Under the pieces are notes generated by a model, which did no database searches, was not told the DNA's origin, and worked only from the letters and a program-made list of their open reading frames with translations. DNA of 64,000 nucleotides from Streptomyces sp. NRRL S-118 (GTDB lineage: Bacteria; Actinomycetota; Actinomycetes; Streptomycetales; Streptomycetaceae). Position numbers and translations under genes: made by a program. Where the stretch lies: NCBI RefSeq assembly GCF_000716335.1, contig NZ_KL591006.1, positions 151,330-215,329 on the forward strand. The letters run 5' to 3'. Below, one piece after another: positions 1-7,973 of the stretch; positions within the stretch are counted from its first letter, which is position 1; each line of letters starts with the position of its first letter.

Positions 1-607
1 CCCGTACCGCATCGTCGGCCCCCGCACCGAGCTGTACGACACCACCGCCGACGCGCCCGTCTCCCACGACTACGGCGACCCGGACTTCCCCGACAGGGCG
101 CGCCGCCACCTCGCCGGCTGGGGCGAGGGCTGGCTGCACATGGCGCCGCTGATCCGCGAGACGGTCGCCGCGACGAAGGCCGACGTCCTCCTGGTCGCCC
201 TCGGGCTGATCGACCTCGGCTTCTACACCAACAGCGACCAGACCGCCGAGAACGCCCGCGCCTTCATCCGCGAGGCCCGCGCCGCCAATCCGCACGTCCG
301 CGCCGTGCTGCTGCCCGTCATACCCAACGTCCGCGCCCGCGACGAGCCCGCCTTCGCCGCCGAGTGCGCCCGCTTCAACGAACTGCTGGCGAAGGCGGTC
401 GCCGACCTCGACGAGCCCGCCTCCCCCCTGCTGCTGGCGACGCCCCCCGAGTCGTACGACCTCCACACCGACACCTACGACGGCACCCACCCCGGCCCGT
501 CGGGCGAGCACAAGCTGGCCTCTGCCTTCGCGACGGCCATGCACCAGGCGTGGGACATGGGCGGCCCCTACGCGGGGCTCACCGGACGAGGCTCCCGGGG
601 TCGATGA
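1..607 (+). CDS. SGNH/GDSL-type hydrolase, C-terminal part (5' end outside window)
   Basis: The frame is open from base 2 to the TGA at 605-607, giving about 201 residues with no start in the window. The C-terminal motif DGTHPGPSGEHK carries the Asp and His expected of the last SGNH block. The segment LLVALGLIDLGFY fits the buried strand and loop before the oxyanion Asn/Gly block. The catalytic Ser block would lie upstream and is not visible. The family cleaves ester bonds in lipids or acylated sugars, but the substrate cannot be told here. The last 29 bases overlap the end of the convergent SgcJ/EcaC gene. Confidence 0.75.
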   Translation, partial: PYRIVGPRTELYDTTADAPVSHDYGDPDFPDRARRHLAGWGEGWLHMAPLIRETVAATKADVLLVALGLIDLGFYTNSDQTAENARAFIREARAANPHVRAVLLPVIPNVRARDEPAFAAECARFNELLAKAVADLDEPASPLLLATPPESYDLHTDTYDGTHPGPSGEHKLASAFATAMHQAWDMGGPYAGLTGRGSRGR

Positions 608-1073
608 CCTTGGTGTTCTGAGCGGCGGCGATGCGCCACACGCCGTCGTCCTTCGCCAGGACGTACATCGGCGTACCCGGCACGGCGTCGGGGTGGTCCG
701 CCACCAGGGCCGCCGGGTCCTCGCTGCTCAGGAACACCTCGTCGAGCCGCTGCCCGCCCCTGGTGACCGGCCGCTGGCGCACCTTGACCGCCGCGATGTC
801 CGGGCGGACGAACAGGATGTACTCCACCTCGAAGGTGGCCGTCACGTCGTGCGCGGCCGACCCCGGCAGCACCGTGCGGGTGAAGGCGCCGATCTCCTCC
901 AGGCCGAACAGCCGCTTGCCGTGGCCGGTTGTCCAGATGGCGTCCTCGCGGAAGACGCTCAGGAAGTCCTCCGGCAGCGCCTTCTGCTGCGCCTCCTGGA
1001 CCTGCCCCACCAGCGCGACGATGGCGTCCACGTCGGCCTGCGGAACCGTGACGCCTGTGACCTGGAAACCCAT
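579..1073 (-). CDS. SgcJ/EcaC family (SnoaL-like fold) protein
   Basis: This encodes 164 residues, starting at ATG 1073 behind AAGGGAGGG, which is a better start than upstream in-frame codons. The sequence reads as a compact cone-shaped NTF2/SnoaL-like domain: an N-terminal helix (ADVDAIVALVGQVQEA), then FREDAIWTTGHGKRLFG, then strands ending in VYRIAA-like VWRIAAAQNTKVI. This is typical of the SgcJ/EcaC (DUF4440-like) group, named after enediyne and polyketide tailoring proteins but mostly of unknown activity. It overlaps the convergent SGNH gene by 29 bases. It appears to be transcribed alone from the MerR-style promoter at 1117-1139. Confidence 0.75.
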   Translation of the reverse strand: MGFQVTGVTVPQADVDAIVALVGQVQEAQQKALPEDFLSVFREDAIWTTGHGKRLFGLEEIGAFTRTVLPGSAAHDVTATFEVEYILFVRPDIAAVKVRQRPVTRGGQRLDEVFLSSEDPAALVADHPDAVPGTPMYVLAKDDGVWRIAAAQNTKVIDPGSLVR

Positions 1074-1108
1074 GATCCCTCCCTTTGACCTTCCCTCGTG
1101 GTGACCAC

Positions 1109-1139
1109 AGCCTCCGACCTCAACCACGCTTGATGTCAA
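1109..1139 (-). promoter_or_regulatory. MerR-type promoter/operator for the SgcJ/EcaC gene
   Basis: On the minus strand a perfect TTGACA (1134-1139) is followed by a dyad ACATCAA-N6-TTGAGGT (1117-1136). This is the layout of MerR-family operators lying in the -35/-10 spacer. The -10 is weak (GAGGCT, 19-nt spacer), as expected for a promoter needing DNA untwisting by MerR. It sits about 40 nt upstream of the start at 1073. No MerR gene is in the window. Confidence 0.5.
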
Positions 1140-1327
1140 GCGCCTTGGGACGCCCACGGGGAGAAGCCCGGAACCCGTGCACGGGCTCCGGGCCGTGCGC
1201 ACCGGCGCCGGAAGGAGTCACCGGCCCGCCCGTGCCTCATCCGCCGTCGCCGTGGTGTGGGCCGGGGACAGGGGGCCGGCCGGAACCAGTGGCGGTGGTT
1301 CCGGCCGCCCTCGCCGGATATGACGGG

Positions 1328-1765
1328 TCAGCCGTCGTACCGCTTGAGGTACAGCTGGTTGCCGCCCTCGTTGTACAGCCAGATCCGGTGGTTCTCGCCG
1401 AGGCCGATGAGCCGGGGGTTGTCGAACCGGTGCGGGGTGGTGGAGTCGGGGTTCACCGTGACGGTGACGCGCTCCAGGCACCAGCCGGGGTACTGACCCG
1501 CGGATACGAACCGGATGTAGGCCGGGTAGCGGTCCAGGTCATCGGTGTCGAGCTGCGGCTTGCGCGGGTCGTTGTACTCGGAGTTCTTGACGTTCGAACC
1601 CTCGCCGAGGACGTACGTGAACTGGGCCCCGCGCTCGAAGTCGTCACTGTCGCTGTCGAGGTTGAACTCCCGTCCCGCGATGCCGAGGTAGACGATTCCG
1701 TCGGTGTCGGCTGCGGGAACGTCGGCGGTGTAGAGGTACGCGGAGATCTTCGTGATGTCGGCCAT
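1328..1765 (-). CDS. PLAT/LH2-like beta-sandwich protein
   Basis: This encodes 145 residues from ATG 1765, with AAAGGAAC seven bases upstream. The pattern ITKISAYLYTADVPAADTDG, then VYLGIAGREFNLDSDSDDFERG, then YIRF and a final CLERVTVTVN strand resembles a single PLAT/LH2 domain, an eight-stranded sandwich that binds lipid or protein partners. There is no signal peptide or membrane segment, and the only Cys is near residue 110. The C-terminus (RIWLYNEGGNQLYLKRYDG) is aromatic-rich. The gene stands alone. The fold call is by eye and moderate; the function is unknown. Confidence 0.55.
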   Translation of the reverse strand: MADITKISAYLYTADVPAADTDGIVYLGIAGREFNLDSDSDDFERGAQFTYVLGEGSNVKNSEYNDPRKPQLDTDDLDRYPAYIRFVSAGQYPGWCLERVTVTVNPDSTTPHRFDNPRLIGLGENHRIWLYNEGGNQLYLKRYDG

Positions 1766-2203
1766 ATCACTGTTCCTTTTCGTCGTTGCCGGTACGAGAT
1801 CCCCCGGCTCTCCGGGAGACGTGTCGGCCGGCCGGTGCGCCGAGAGCACGGCTGCCCTCAGCCGGTCACCGGACCGTCCGGGGAAGGGGCTTGGTGGTTC
1901 GCGGCACACGGCGTCGCGACCTGGCGGCAGTCCGCTGCTCGTACGGAGCTGCCGGCGGAGGGATCGAGCAACCCCACCGTGAATGTCCCCGAGGAGCACA
2001 CGACGAAGCGGTATTGACAGGGCCACGCCACTAGTGCGATGAGCTGCGCCTACTGCCACCCGGCGGACCGGAACACGCCCGCGCGGACACCGGGTGCTCT
2101 CCGCGCACCTGATCACGCCTGCGCTCCGGCGCACGCTTGGCGATCTCGCCCCGCGGGGACAACGCAGGGGACGGGGATACGGGGGAACAACGGGGGTACG
2201 GCC
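1766..2203. other. 438-bp non-coding stretch between divergent genes
   Basis: It separates the minus-strand PLAT-like gene from the plus-strand TIGR04222 gene, so it should hold both promoters. A TTGACA at 2014-2019 on the plus strand is the only clear hexamer, and no convincing -10 is spaced from it. Open frames here lack ribosome sites and have codon use unlike the neighbouring genes. I see no gene or repeat. Confidence 0.5.
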
Positions 2204-3175
2204 ATGTGGCCTGGTGTGCTCTATGGCGCGGCACTGGTGGTGGTGGCCGGCGCGCTCGCCCACCGCCTGGTCGTGGCGGCGGCGATCCGGCGGGAGACGC
2301 GGCGCGCGGTGCGGGTCCGCGAGGACCTGACGGCCCACGAGCTGGCCTTCCTGGCGGGCGGACCGCGACGCGTGGTGACCATCGCGCTGTACCGGATGAA
2401 GCGGCGGGGACTGCTAGCCGTCGCGGAGGACGGCACGGTCACCTTCCACGACGGCGCCGGCGCCTCCGGCACCGCGGACGCCGTCGAGAAGGCACTCGTC
2501 CAGGCCGCGGGCATCCACCGCTCCGAGAACCTCGGGAAGCTGGTGGCCCGGGCGGCCTCGACCCGCGCGGTGCAGTCGGTCGGCGACCGCCTGCAAACCG
2601 AGTCGGTGCTGGTCAGCCCGGCCCTGCTGCGCCGCCAGCACCGGGCACGGCGCCTCCTGCGGATCGCGGCCGTCCTGTCGCCCGCCCTCACGGCGGGCGA
2701 GCTCGCGCTCGGCTCGCCGCACCGCTGGTGGGCCGGGCTGCTGCTGTCCGCGATCGCCGCCGTACCGGCGTGGCTGCCGCGGCCGGTGCACGCCCGCGTG
2801 CCGGACGAGGTCCGCCGGAAGCTGAGCACCCTGCGGGCCGAGCGGAAACGCCCGCCCACGTCCCGGTCGGCCGACACCCTGACCGCACTGGCGGCCACCC
2901 CCGTCGGGGCCGTCGCCCTCGACGGCCTCGCCGCCTCGCGCGAACCGGAGTTCACGGCCCTCGTCACCCCCGAGACCTGGTCCGGCCGCCAGAGCCCCTT
3001 CGGCTCCGGCAGCGGCTCCCCCGGCTTCGGCGCCGCCTACTGGTGCGGCACCACTGCGGACTGGGGCGGCACCTCCTGCGCGGGCCCGGCGGGCTGCGGC
3101 GCGGGCGGCGGAGGCGGGGCCGCCTGCGGCGGGAGCGGTGGCGGTGGCGGGGGGTGCGGCGGGGGCGGGCCGTGA
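2204..3175 (+). CDS. TIGR04222 domain-containing membrane protein
   Basis: This encodes 323 residues, starting at ATG 2204 after GGGGGT; an in-frame upstream ATG at 2039 has no ribosome site. The N-terminus has one membrane segment (GVLYGAALVVVAGALAHRLVV). A winged-helix-like conserved region (LTAHELAFLAGGPRRVVTIALYRMKRRGLL) follows, then a central pair of hydrophobic segments near residues 150-190. The tail from about 270 is almost only Gly, Cys, Ser and Ala, ending in repeated GGGG/GGC runs. That Cys/Gly-rich tail is a known trait of TIGR04222 proteins, whose function is unknown. The gene is monocistronic. Confidence 0.8.
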   Translation: MWPGVLYGAALVVVAGALAHRLVVAAAIRRETRRAVRVREDLTAHELAFLAGGPRRVVTIALYRMKRRGLLAVAEDGTVTFHDGAGASGTADAVEKALVQAAGIHRSENLGKLVARAASTRAVQSVGDRLQTESVLVSPALLRRQHRARRLLRIAAVLSPALTAGELALGSPHRWWAGLLLSAIAAVPAWLPRPVHARVPDEVRRKLSTLRAERKRPPTSRSADTLTALAATPVGAVALDGLAASREPEFTALVTPETWSGRQSPFGSGSGSPGFGAAYWCGTTADWGGTSCAGPAGCGAGGGGGAACGGSGGGGGGCGGGGP

Positions 3176-3183
3176 GGCGCTCC

Positions 3184-4125
3184 CTACCCGCGGGCGGCGG
3201 CCTCCTGCTCGACGAGGGCGCGCCAGGGGATGGCCCTGCGGCGTGCGGGCGGCGCGGCAGCGGCGGCCGTGCGGCAGCGGCCGCAGTGCGTCTCGTCGCC
3301 GAGGGGCCGGAAGTAGTGCTCGTCGCCCGGACCCGCGCACGCCACCGGACCCCTGACAGGCAGCGGCGGGGACGTCTCCGCGGGCGCCGGGAGCTTGGCG
3401 ACGAGACGGTGGCGTACGAAGCCCACCGCCGAGCGGACCCCGTCGGCCGGGAGGCCCTGCGTCAGCGCCCGGTGCAGGTCCTTCGCCGTCAGGCCGCGCC
3501 GCAGCCACTCCGCCGCGGCATCGGCGAGGCCGCGTGCCTCCCGGACGCCCAGCAGCAGGCCGGGGTGCGTGTGCCGCAGGGAGAGCAGCACGCGTTCCGC
3601 CTGGGCGACCTCCGGCGCCCGGGAGGCCCCGGGTCCTTCGGGCCGCCCGGGCGCGTCAGCCGCGTCGGGGTCCTGGGGTGGGGGGTGGGGAGCGTTCTTC
3701 TCCTGGTCTTCTTCTACCGGAGGGGGGCCGCCGAGGCTCCGGGAAGCCGCTTCACCGACCGCCGGTTCCGGCGCACTCGGTGGCCCCTCGGGCGGGACAC
3801 CGTGCCGCACCCTGCTCGCCTCCTCCCTCGTGAGGGTGACGTTCGAGCAGAGCTGGTCGGTGTTCCAGCGGCCCCGCCGGTCCTGCCACTGCCATTCGTG
3901 GAAGTACCCGCACTCCACCAGCAGTTGCTTGGCCCTCTGGTACGCGCGGGGCTTCATCCCGAGGTCGGTGGCGTGCTCACCGAGCGGCTTGCCGGCCTTG
4001 TGGTCCGGGAGCCCCTGGACGTGGATGAGCAGCAGCTTCGCGTCGCTGTTCAGACGCGGATGCCGTACGAGGTCGTGCGAGACCTTGGTGAAGCGCCGAA
4101 GCGGCGCGATAGCATGCCGAAGCAT
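3184..4125 (-). CDS. HTH (plasmid replication-initiator-like) DNA-binding protein
   Basis: This encodes 313 residues from ATG 4125. The N-terminal 90 residues (LRRFTKVSHDLVRHPRLNS, then LGEHATDLGMKPRAYQRAKQLL) form a helix-turn-helix region of the kind found in actinomycete plasmid Rep-like proteins and in many stand-alone Streptomyces regulators. The middle is Pro/Glu-rich and probably disordered. The C-terminus carries a small CGRC pair and Ala/Arg-rich tail. The start is chosen because the conserved RHAIAPLRRFTKV block begins there; a longer frame upstream lacks homology-like sequence. It lies 101 bp downstream of another small gene on the same strand, so they may be co-transcribed. Confidence 0.65.
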   Translation of the reverse strand: MLRHAIAPLRRFTKVSHDLVRHPRLNSDAKLLLIHVQGLPDHKAGKPLGEHATDLGMKPRAYQRAKQLLVECGYFHEWQWQDRRGRWNTDQLCSNVTLTREEASRVRHGVPPEGPPSAPEPAVGEAASRSLGGPPPVEEDQEKNAPHPPPQDPDAADAPGRPEGPGASRAPEVAQAERVLLSLRHTHPGLLLGVREARGLADAAAEWLRRGLTAKDLHRALTQGLPADGVRSAVGFVRHRLVAKLPAPAETSPPLPVRGPVACAGPGDEHYFRPLGDETHCGRCRTAAAAAPPARRRAIPWRALVEQEAAARG

Positions 4126-4226
4126 TTCTGGTGGACTGCCTCTCCACTGGTGATGAAGGTCCTCGGACGGTGTTGGCGCACCGCCGGGGACCGCCCCATG
4201 TGTACACACGGAGCGTGATGACGCGG

Positions 4227-4637
4227 TCACCGTACAGCACGGAGCACCGTTTCGTACAACAAGTCCGGTTCCACGAAGGGGCTTTCCTCGGTGGGCCGCG
4301 ATCTCCAGTCCAGCGGCCACGTCAGCCCGTCCAGCGCGGGCACTCCCACGAACGCGGCACTGCGCCCGCTGCGGCTCAGCGCCCGCGCTCCCGCCGGCCA
4401 GGAGTAGGCGGCGGCGGTCTGCGGCGGCAGCAGGAAGTAGAGGTTCTGCTCCCCGGCCAGCTCCCGGACGATCGGCCCGGCCTCGAAGTGCGTGAACTGC
4501 ATGAGCTCGTAGGCCACTTCCTCCCCGAGCATCCCGCCGATGCGGACGGCGTCGAAGTGGATGCCCGCATGCCGCAGGGCATGCCCGGCCGCCGGAACCC
4601 AGGACGGCACCGTGTCAAGTGAATTGCGCGGATTCAT
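4227..4637 (-). CDS. conserved actinobacterial hypothetical protein (primase-polymerase N-terminal-like)
   Basis: This encodes 136 residues from ATG 4637. Features are WVPAAGHALRHAG, then NLYFLLPPQTAAAYSWP, then VPALDGLTWPLDWRS and VEPDLLYETV near the end. This order recalls the N-terminal part of bifunctional primase-polymerase relatives carried beside XRE regulators, but no catalytic motif is evident and I do not assign a function. It is divergent from the XRE gene at 4720 with an 82-bp shared promoter region and upstream of the HTH gene at 3184-4125. Confidence 0.55.
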   Translation of the reverse strand: MNPRNSLDTVPSWVPAAGHALRHAGIHFDAVRIGGMLGEEVAYELMQFTHFEAGPIVRELAGEQNLYFLLPPQTAAAYSWPAGARALSRSGRSAAFVGVPALDGLTWPLDWRSRPTEESPFVEPDLLYETVLRAVR

Positions 4638-4719
4638 GCGGCCAGCTTTGCGGTCCGGCTCTACTGTGACCAGCGCCACAAGCTGTTTGTGCCGCGCTGT
4701 GCACCTGGGGAGGACGGGC

Positions 4720-5538
4720 GTGAACATCGGGAACAACGGCACTCCGGGCGCCGCGAAGGCGTTCGGCAGACTGCTCCGCTTCCACCGCGAACGAGCGAAG
4801 GTCTCACAGGAGTCGCTGGGCAGGCATACGGGTTATTCCAAGTCCCAGGTGGCCATGATCGAGCGCGGCGAGCGCCGCCCGCGGGGCACCTTCGTGGAGC
4901 TCGCGGATGATCTCGTGGGTGCACAAGGTGCACTGCTGGAGGTGGCGAAGGAGCTGAAGGCGAGCGGTGTGGCGGCGTGGTTCGAGGATTACCTGGAGGA
5001 GGAGGCCAAGGCGGCGGCCATCCATAAGTACGAGAACCACGTGATTCCCGGCTTGCTGCAGACAGAGCCGTATGCGCGGGCAGTCTTCGGCTCCCACTGC
5101 CCGGCGCTGGACGATGACGAGATCGACGCGATGGTCGCCGCTCGGCTGGCCCGCCAGAAACTCCTCCACCGCAAGCCCACCGCCCTGGTCAGCTTCGTGA
5201 TGGAGCAAAGCGTGCTCACACGGCCACTGGGCGGCGTGGCGGTCCTCAAGGACAACCTGCTGCACATCCTCGAAGTCGGACGACTACGAAACATCGAGAT
5301 TCAGGTGATGCCGACCAACCGGAAGACCCACGCGGGACTCGACGGTTCCTTCGCCCTGCTGGAAACGGCCGAGCGGCGCGGCCAACTGGCCTACATCGAG
5401 GGACAGAGCGGGCGCTACTTTCTCAGCGAACAACCGGACCTCGGTGACGTGTTCGCACGCTATGGCATTCTGCGGGCACAGGCACTCAGCCCGGAGGACT
5501 CCGCCAAACTCATCGAACAGGTGGCATGCGAGCTATGA
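4720..5538 (+). CDS. XRE-family regulator with DUF5753 domain
   Basis: This encodes 272 residues from GTG 4720, fixed by the ribosome site GGGGAGGA six bases upstream. Residues about 10-75 form a helix-turn-helix (SQESLGRHTGYSKSQVAMIE). The remainder is DUF5753 (VIPGLLQTEPYARAVF, QSVLTRPLGG, IQVMPTNRKTHAGLDGSF). Such proteins are paired with DUF397 proteins throughout Streptomyces (the WhiJ/AbaA group), where the pair modulates development and antibiotic production. Here the stop overlaps the DUF397 start as ATGA, so the two are translationally coupled. Confidence 0.9.
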   Translation: MNIGNNGTPGAAKAFGRLLRFHRERAKVSQESLGRHTGYSKSQVAMIERGERRPRGTFVELADDLVGAQGALLEVAKELKASGVAAWFEDYLEEEAKAAAIHKYENHVIPGLLQTEPYARAVFGSHCPALDDDEIDAMVAARLARQKLLHRKPTALVSFVMEQSVLTRPLGGVAVLKDNLLHILEVGRLRNIEIQVMPTNRKTHAGLDGSFALLETAERRGQLAYIEGQSGRYFLSEQPDLGDVFARYGILRAQALSPEDSAKLIEQVACEL

Positions 5539-5771
5539 GCACCAACCTCGACTGGTTCAAGAGCAGCTACAGCGGCAGCCAAGGCGGCGACTGCGTCGAA
5601 GTAGCCTTCGCCTGGACGAAGTCCTCGTACAGCGGCGACCAGGGCGGCGACTGCGTCGAGGTCGCCGCCTGCCCCCACACCGTCCACGTCCGGGACTCCA
5701 AGGACATCACCCGCCCCGCCCTCACCCTCTCCCCCGCCGCCTGGACCGCACTCCTGGAGAACCTCCGGTAG
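5535..5771 (+). CDS. DUF397 protein with duplicated N-terminal motif
   Basis: This encodes 78 residues from ATG 5535, overlapping the XRE stop (ATGA); an ATG three codons upstream is also possible. The DUF397 signature W-x-K-S-S-Y-S-G-x-x-G-G-x-C-V-E-V-A occurs twice in tandem, at residues 7-24 and 27-44, with a 20-residue period. The single C-terminal half follows (VRDSKDITRPALTLSPAAW). A normal DUF397 protein has this motif once and is about 60-65 residues long. The partner is the XRE regulator immediately upstream, where DUF397 proteins are thought to act as antagonists or co-regulators. Confidence 0.85.
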   Translation: MSTNLDWFKSSYSGSQGGDCVEVAFAWTKSSYSGDQGGDCVEVAACPHTVHVRDSKDITRPALTLSPAAWTALLENLR

Positions 5772-5801
5772 GTCGCGAAGAAGGAGCTGCCGGTCGCCTC
5801 G

Positions 5802-6911
5802 TCACGCCTCGTCGGCCCACACAGGCGTACCGTCGGCCTGCACGTGCAGGGTCGGCGAGTGTTCGCGGTATCCCCACCGAGGTGAGCCGTCGGGCACCAC
5901 CCAGACCCGGGCCTGGTACGCCTGCGCCGGTGCCGGCGCGACGGCGCACGCGTCCAGTGGGCTGGTTCTGGTCGCCCCGGCGCCGACGGTGACCGTCGCC
6001 GACGTGCCCCACGGCCCGGGACAGGTCTGCTCCACCGCGGCCTGGACGTAAGCGAGCTTCGCCCTGACGGTGACCGGTCGGGCCGAGGTGTTCGTGAGCT
6101 GCACCAGGAAGGACATGGTCCCGTCCTCGGCGGCCAAAGTGCACGGCGTCCACGACACCGCACCCGCGCTGCGGGCCTTTCCGCACCGGTGGTCGCCCTG
6201 CACGCCGCCCGGCCCGCGGGAAGCCGTACGACCCGGGACGGAGACGCCCGGGCCCTGCGCGCTCGGCGCGGCCCGTGCGTCCGGGGGCTTCCCGGCGGAG
6301 GCGGACTCGCCGCCGTCCGGCCACATGAATGCCCCTGCCGACCCGGCCGCCACCACGGCCGACGCCGCTCCGGCCCAGAGCCACCGGTGATTCCGGTACC
6401 GTCGCCGCCCGGTCACCGGCTCGGCGGTCTCGACGGGCGCGGCCTGATCGGTGGGGCCGGGCTGCCCCGGGGGTTCCGCCCGTTCGACGGGCGGCACGGT
6501 GATGCTCGTCAGGACGCGGTTCCGCCATCCCGGCCCGCCGACGTCCCTCAGGTCGCGCGCCAGGTGGGCGATCTCCCGGCCGATCCGCGGAAGCTGCCGG
6601 GCACTCCGGGGCGCCTTCTCCGCCAGCGCCCGAGCGAGGGCATCGCAGTCCTCCTCGCTGGGCAGCCGGTTGTGCTTGGTGCCGGGCAGCAGCTGCTCAC
6701 GGCCCTTCAGCCAGTACGACAGCAGCGCCTCGTCGATCTTCTTGCGGGACTGGCGGCCGGACGTCCGCCGCTCCGCCTCCAGCGCGGCCACCAGTGCCTT
6801 GCGCGTCGGCCTGCCCTGGGCGGTCGGCTCCCCCACGCACGCCTGCCACGCGTCGAGCGCCTGCGCGAGACGGTGTGCCAGATCGGCGAACGACTCCGCC
6901 TGATCCCCCAT
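5802..6911 (-). CDS. single-pass membrane-anchored protein of unknown function
   Basis: This encodes 369 residues from ATG 6911, after GGAAGGGAG. The first 120 residues are a cytoplasmic, helix-rich region (FADLAHRLAQALDAW, GRPTRKALVAALEAERR) similar to the N-terminal part of XRE-neighbour proteins. One transmembrane helix (WLWAGAASAVVAAGSAGAFMW, about residues 180-200) is followed by a disordered Ala/Gly/Pro linker. An outside domain comes next, with four Cys and beta-strand character (TMSFLVQLTNTSARPVTVRAKLAYVQ). The layout suggests a cell-surface domain linked to an internal regulatory domain. It is convergent with the DUF397 gene, with only 30 bp between stops. Confidence 0.6.
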   Translation of the reverse strand: MGDQAESFADLAHRLAQALDAWQACVGEPTAQGRPTRKALVAALEAERRTSGRQSRKKIDEALLSYWLKGREQLLPGTKHNRLPSEEDCDALARALAEKAPRSARQLPRIGREIAHLARDLRDVGGPGWRNRVLTSITVPPVERAEPPGQPGPTDQAAPVETAEPVTGRRRYRNHRWLWAGAASAVVAAGSAGAFMWPDGGESASAGKPPDARAAPSAQGPGVSVPGRTASRGPGGVQGDHRCGKARSAGAVSWTPCTLAAEDGTMSFLVQLTNTSARPVTVRAKLAYVQAAVEQTCPGPWGTSATVTVGAGATRTSPLDACAVAPAPAQAYQARVWVVPDGSPRWGYREHSPTLHVQADGTPVWADEA

Positions 6912-7114
6912 CAACGGCTCCCTTCCGAGGGCCATTTCCTTGCGGTGCAACCGGGAAGCAGCAGGCTACGGAGGGTGCGAGTTGCGCTGCAAATCCTCGC
7001 TCCACTTGCACTGGTGATCTCCCGTTCCGGCTGCGCCACATTCGGTTGCAGCGGCACGGACCCCCGGCCGCCGCCCCCTCGCCGGGGCCCGAGGAGAACA
7101 GGGGAACCACCACC

Positions 7115-7708
7115 ATGAGCAGGATCAAGAGCGCCCTCGCGACGACCGCGGCCGCGGCCGTGCTCGCCACCGGGACCCTCACCACGCTGTCCACGCCCGC
7201 CGAGGCGGCCGCGGGTGGCCGGGTGTGCCTCGTACTGGCGCCCAACTCCGTCGACGTGGACGGGGGCGGGAAGCTCCGGCCGCTCGGCCACATCGGCTGG
7301 GCCTTCCGCAACAGCAGCAAGACCTGGACCTACGGCGCCACCGAAGGCGACACCGGTGAGCGCAAGAACACCTTCATCGCGACCGGCTCCTGGAACCGGA
7401 TGCTCCAGAACTTCAAGGCCAGGCACACCGGCAAGAAGCGCTACGTGAAGTACCGGTGCCTCGGCACGCCGTCCGCCAACGCGGCCAAGGCACAGCGGGC
7501 GGCCCGTACCAGCGCGACCAACGGCTACAACCTGGCCCGCAACAACTGCCTGACCAAGAGCGTCGACATCTTCCACGCCTACAGCCCCTGGCTCAACAAC
7601 AGCCGCCGTCTGCCCGACCCCAAGCCGTACGGCGTGTCCCTGACCCCCAACCACTACTACAACAAGCTCCTGCCCAAGGCCGGGTGGAGCGGCACCGTCA
7701 ACCTGTGA
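7115..7708 (+). CDS. secreted protein with possible permuted NlpC/P60 (LRAT-like) His-Cys pair
   Basis: This encodes 197 residues from ATG 7115. A signal peptide runs from MSRIKS through a hydrophobic Ala-rich core to a TPAEAAA-type cleavage site near residue 31. The mature region has LGHIGWAF (His59) and, 86 residues later, YNLARNNCLTKSVDIF (Cys145). Circularly permuted papain-fold amidases carry His before Cys in exactly such settings, so an enzymatic cell-wall or lipid role is possible; this is inference from order and local motif only. Two further Cys (38 and 115) could pair outside the cell. It is followed after 58 bp by the DnaJ-type microprotein gene and probably shares its transcript. 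Confidence 0.6.
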   Translation: MSRIKSALATTAAAAVLATGTLTTLSTPAEAAAGGRVCLVLAPNSVDVDGGGKLRPLGHIGWAFRNSSKTWTYGATEGDTGERKNTFIATGSWNRMLQNFKARHTGKKRYVKYRCLGTPSANAAKAQRAARTSATNGYNLARNNCLTKSVDIFHAYSPWLNNSRRLPDPKPYGVSLTPNHYYNKLLPKAGWSGTVNL

Positions 7709-7766
7709 CGGGCCCGGCCCGCGACGCCCCTCCCCGCCGACGACCAGTGACGAAAGAGGACTCACC

Positions 7767-7901
7767 ATGTGGAACAAGTGCCAGCGCTGCAACGGCAACG
7801 GAAAGTGCACCACCTGCGACGGATCCGGTTACCGGGGTGTGTGGAAGTGCGACAGCTGCCGCGGGAGCGGCGACTGCAAGGCATGCGACGGCCGCGGCTG
7901 A
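7767..7901 (+). CDS. 44-residue DnaJ-type zinc-finger microprotein, four CxxCxGxG repeats
   Basis: ATG 7767 follows GAGGA seven bases upstream and ends at TGA 7899-7901. The whole protein is four CxxCxGxG units (Cys pairs 5/8, 14/17, 28/31, 37/40), which is the complete zinc-binding hairpin of DnaJ and of Bacillus anti-TRAP, without a J-domain or substrate domain. In DnaJ two zinc ions are held by units 1+4 and 2+3, so this chain could fold by itself. Anti-TRAP binds the TRAP protein, but no TRAP gene is seen here. The gene is too short for most gene callers. It lies 58 bp downstream of the secreted protein gene and ahead of a terminator. Confidence 0.7.
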   Translation: MWNKCQRCNGNGKCTTCDGSGYRGVWKCDSCRGSGDCKACDGRG

Positions 7902-7938
7902 CCGCATGAGCACCGCAGGGTGAGCCGACCCTGCTCCC

Positions 7939-7973
7939 GGTGAGGGCTCCGCCACCCGGCACGAGCCCTCACC
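7939..7973 (+). terminator. Rho-independent-type hairpin after the microprotein gene
   Basis: GGTGAGGGCT (7939-7948) pairs perfectly with AGCCCTCACC (7964-7973) across a 15-nt loop. It lies 38 nt past the microprotein stop. There is no U-tract, as usual in Streptomyces. Confidence 0.5.
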
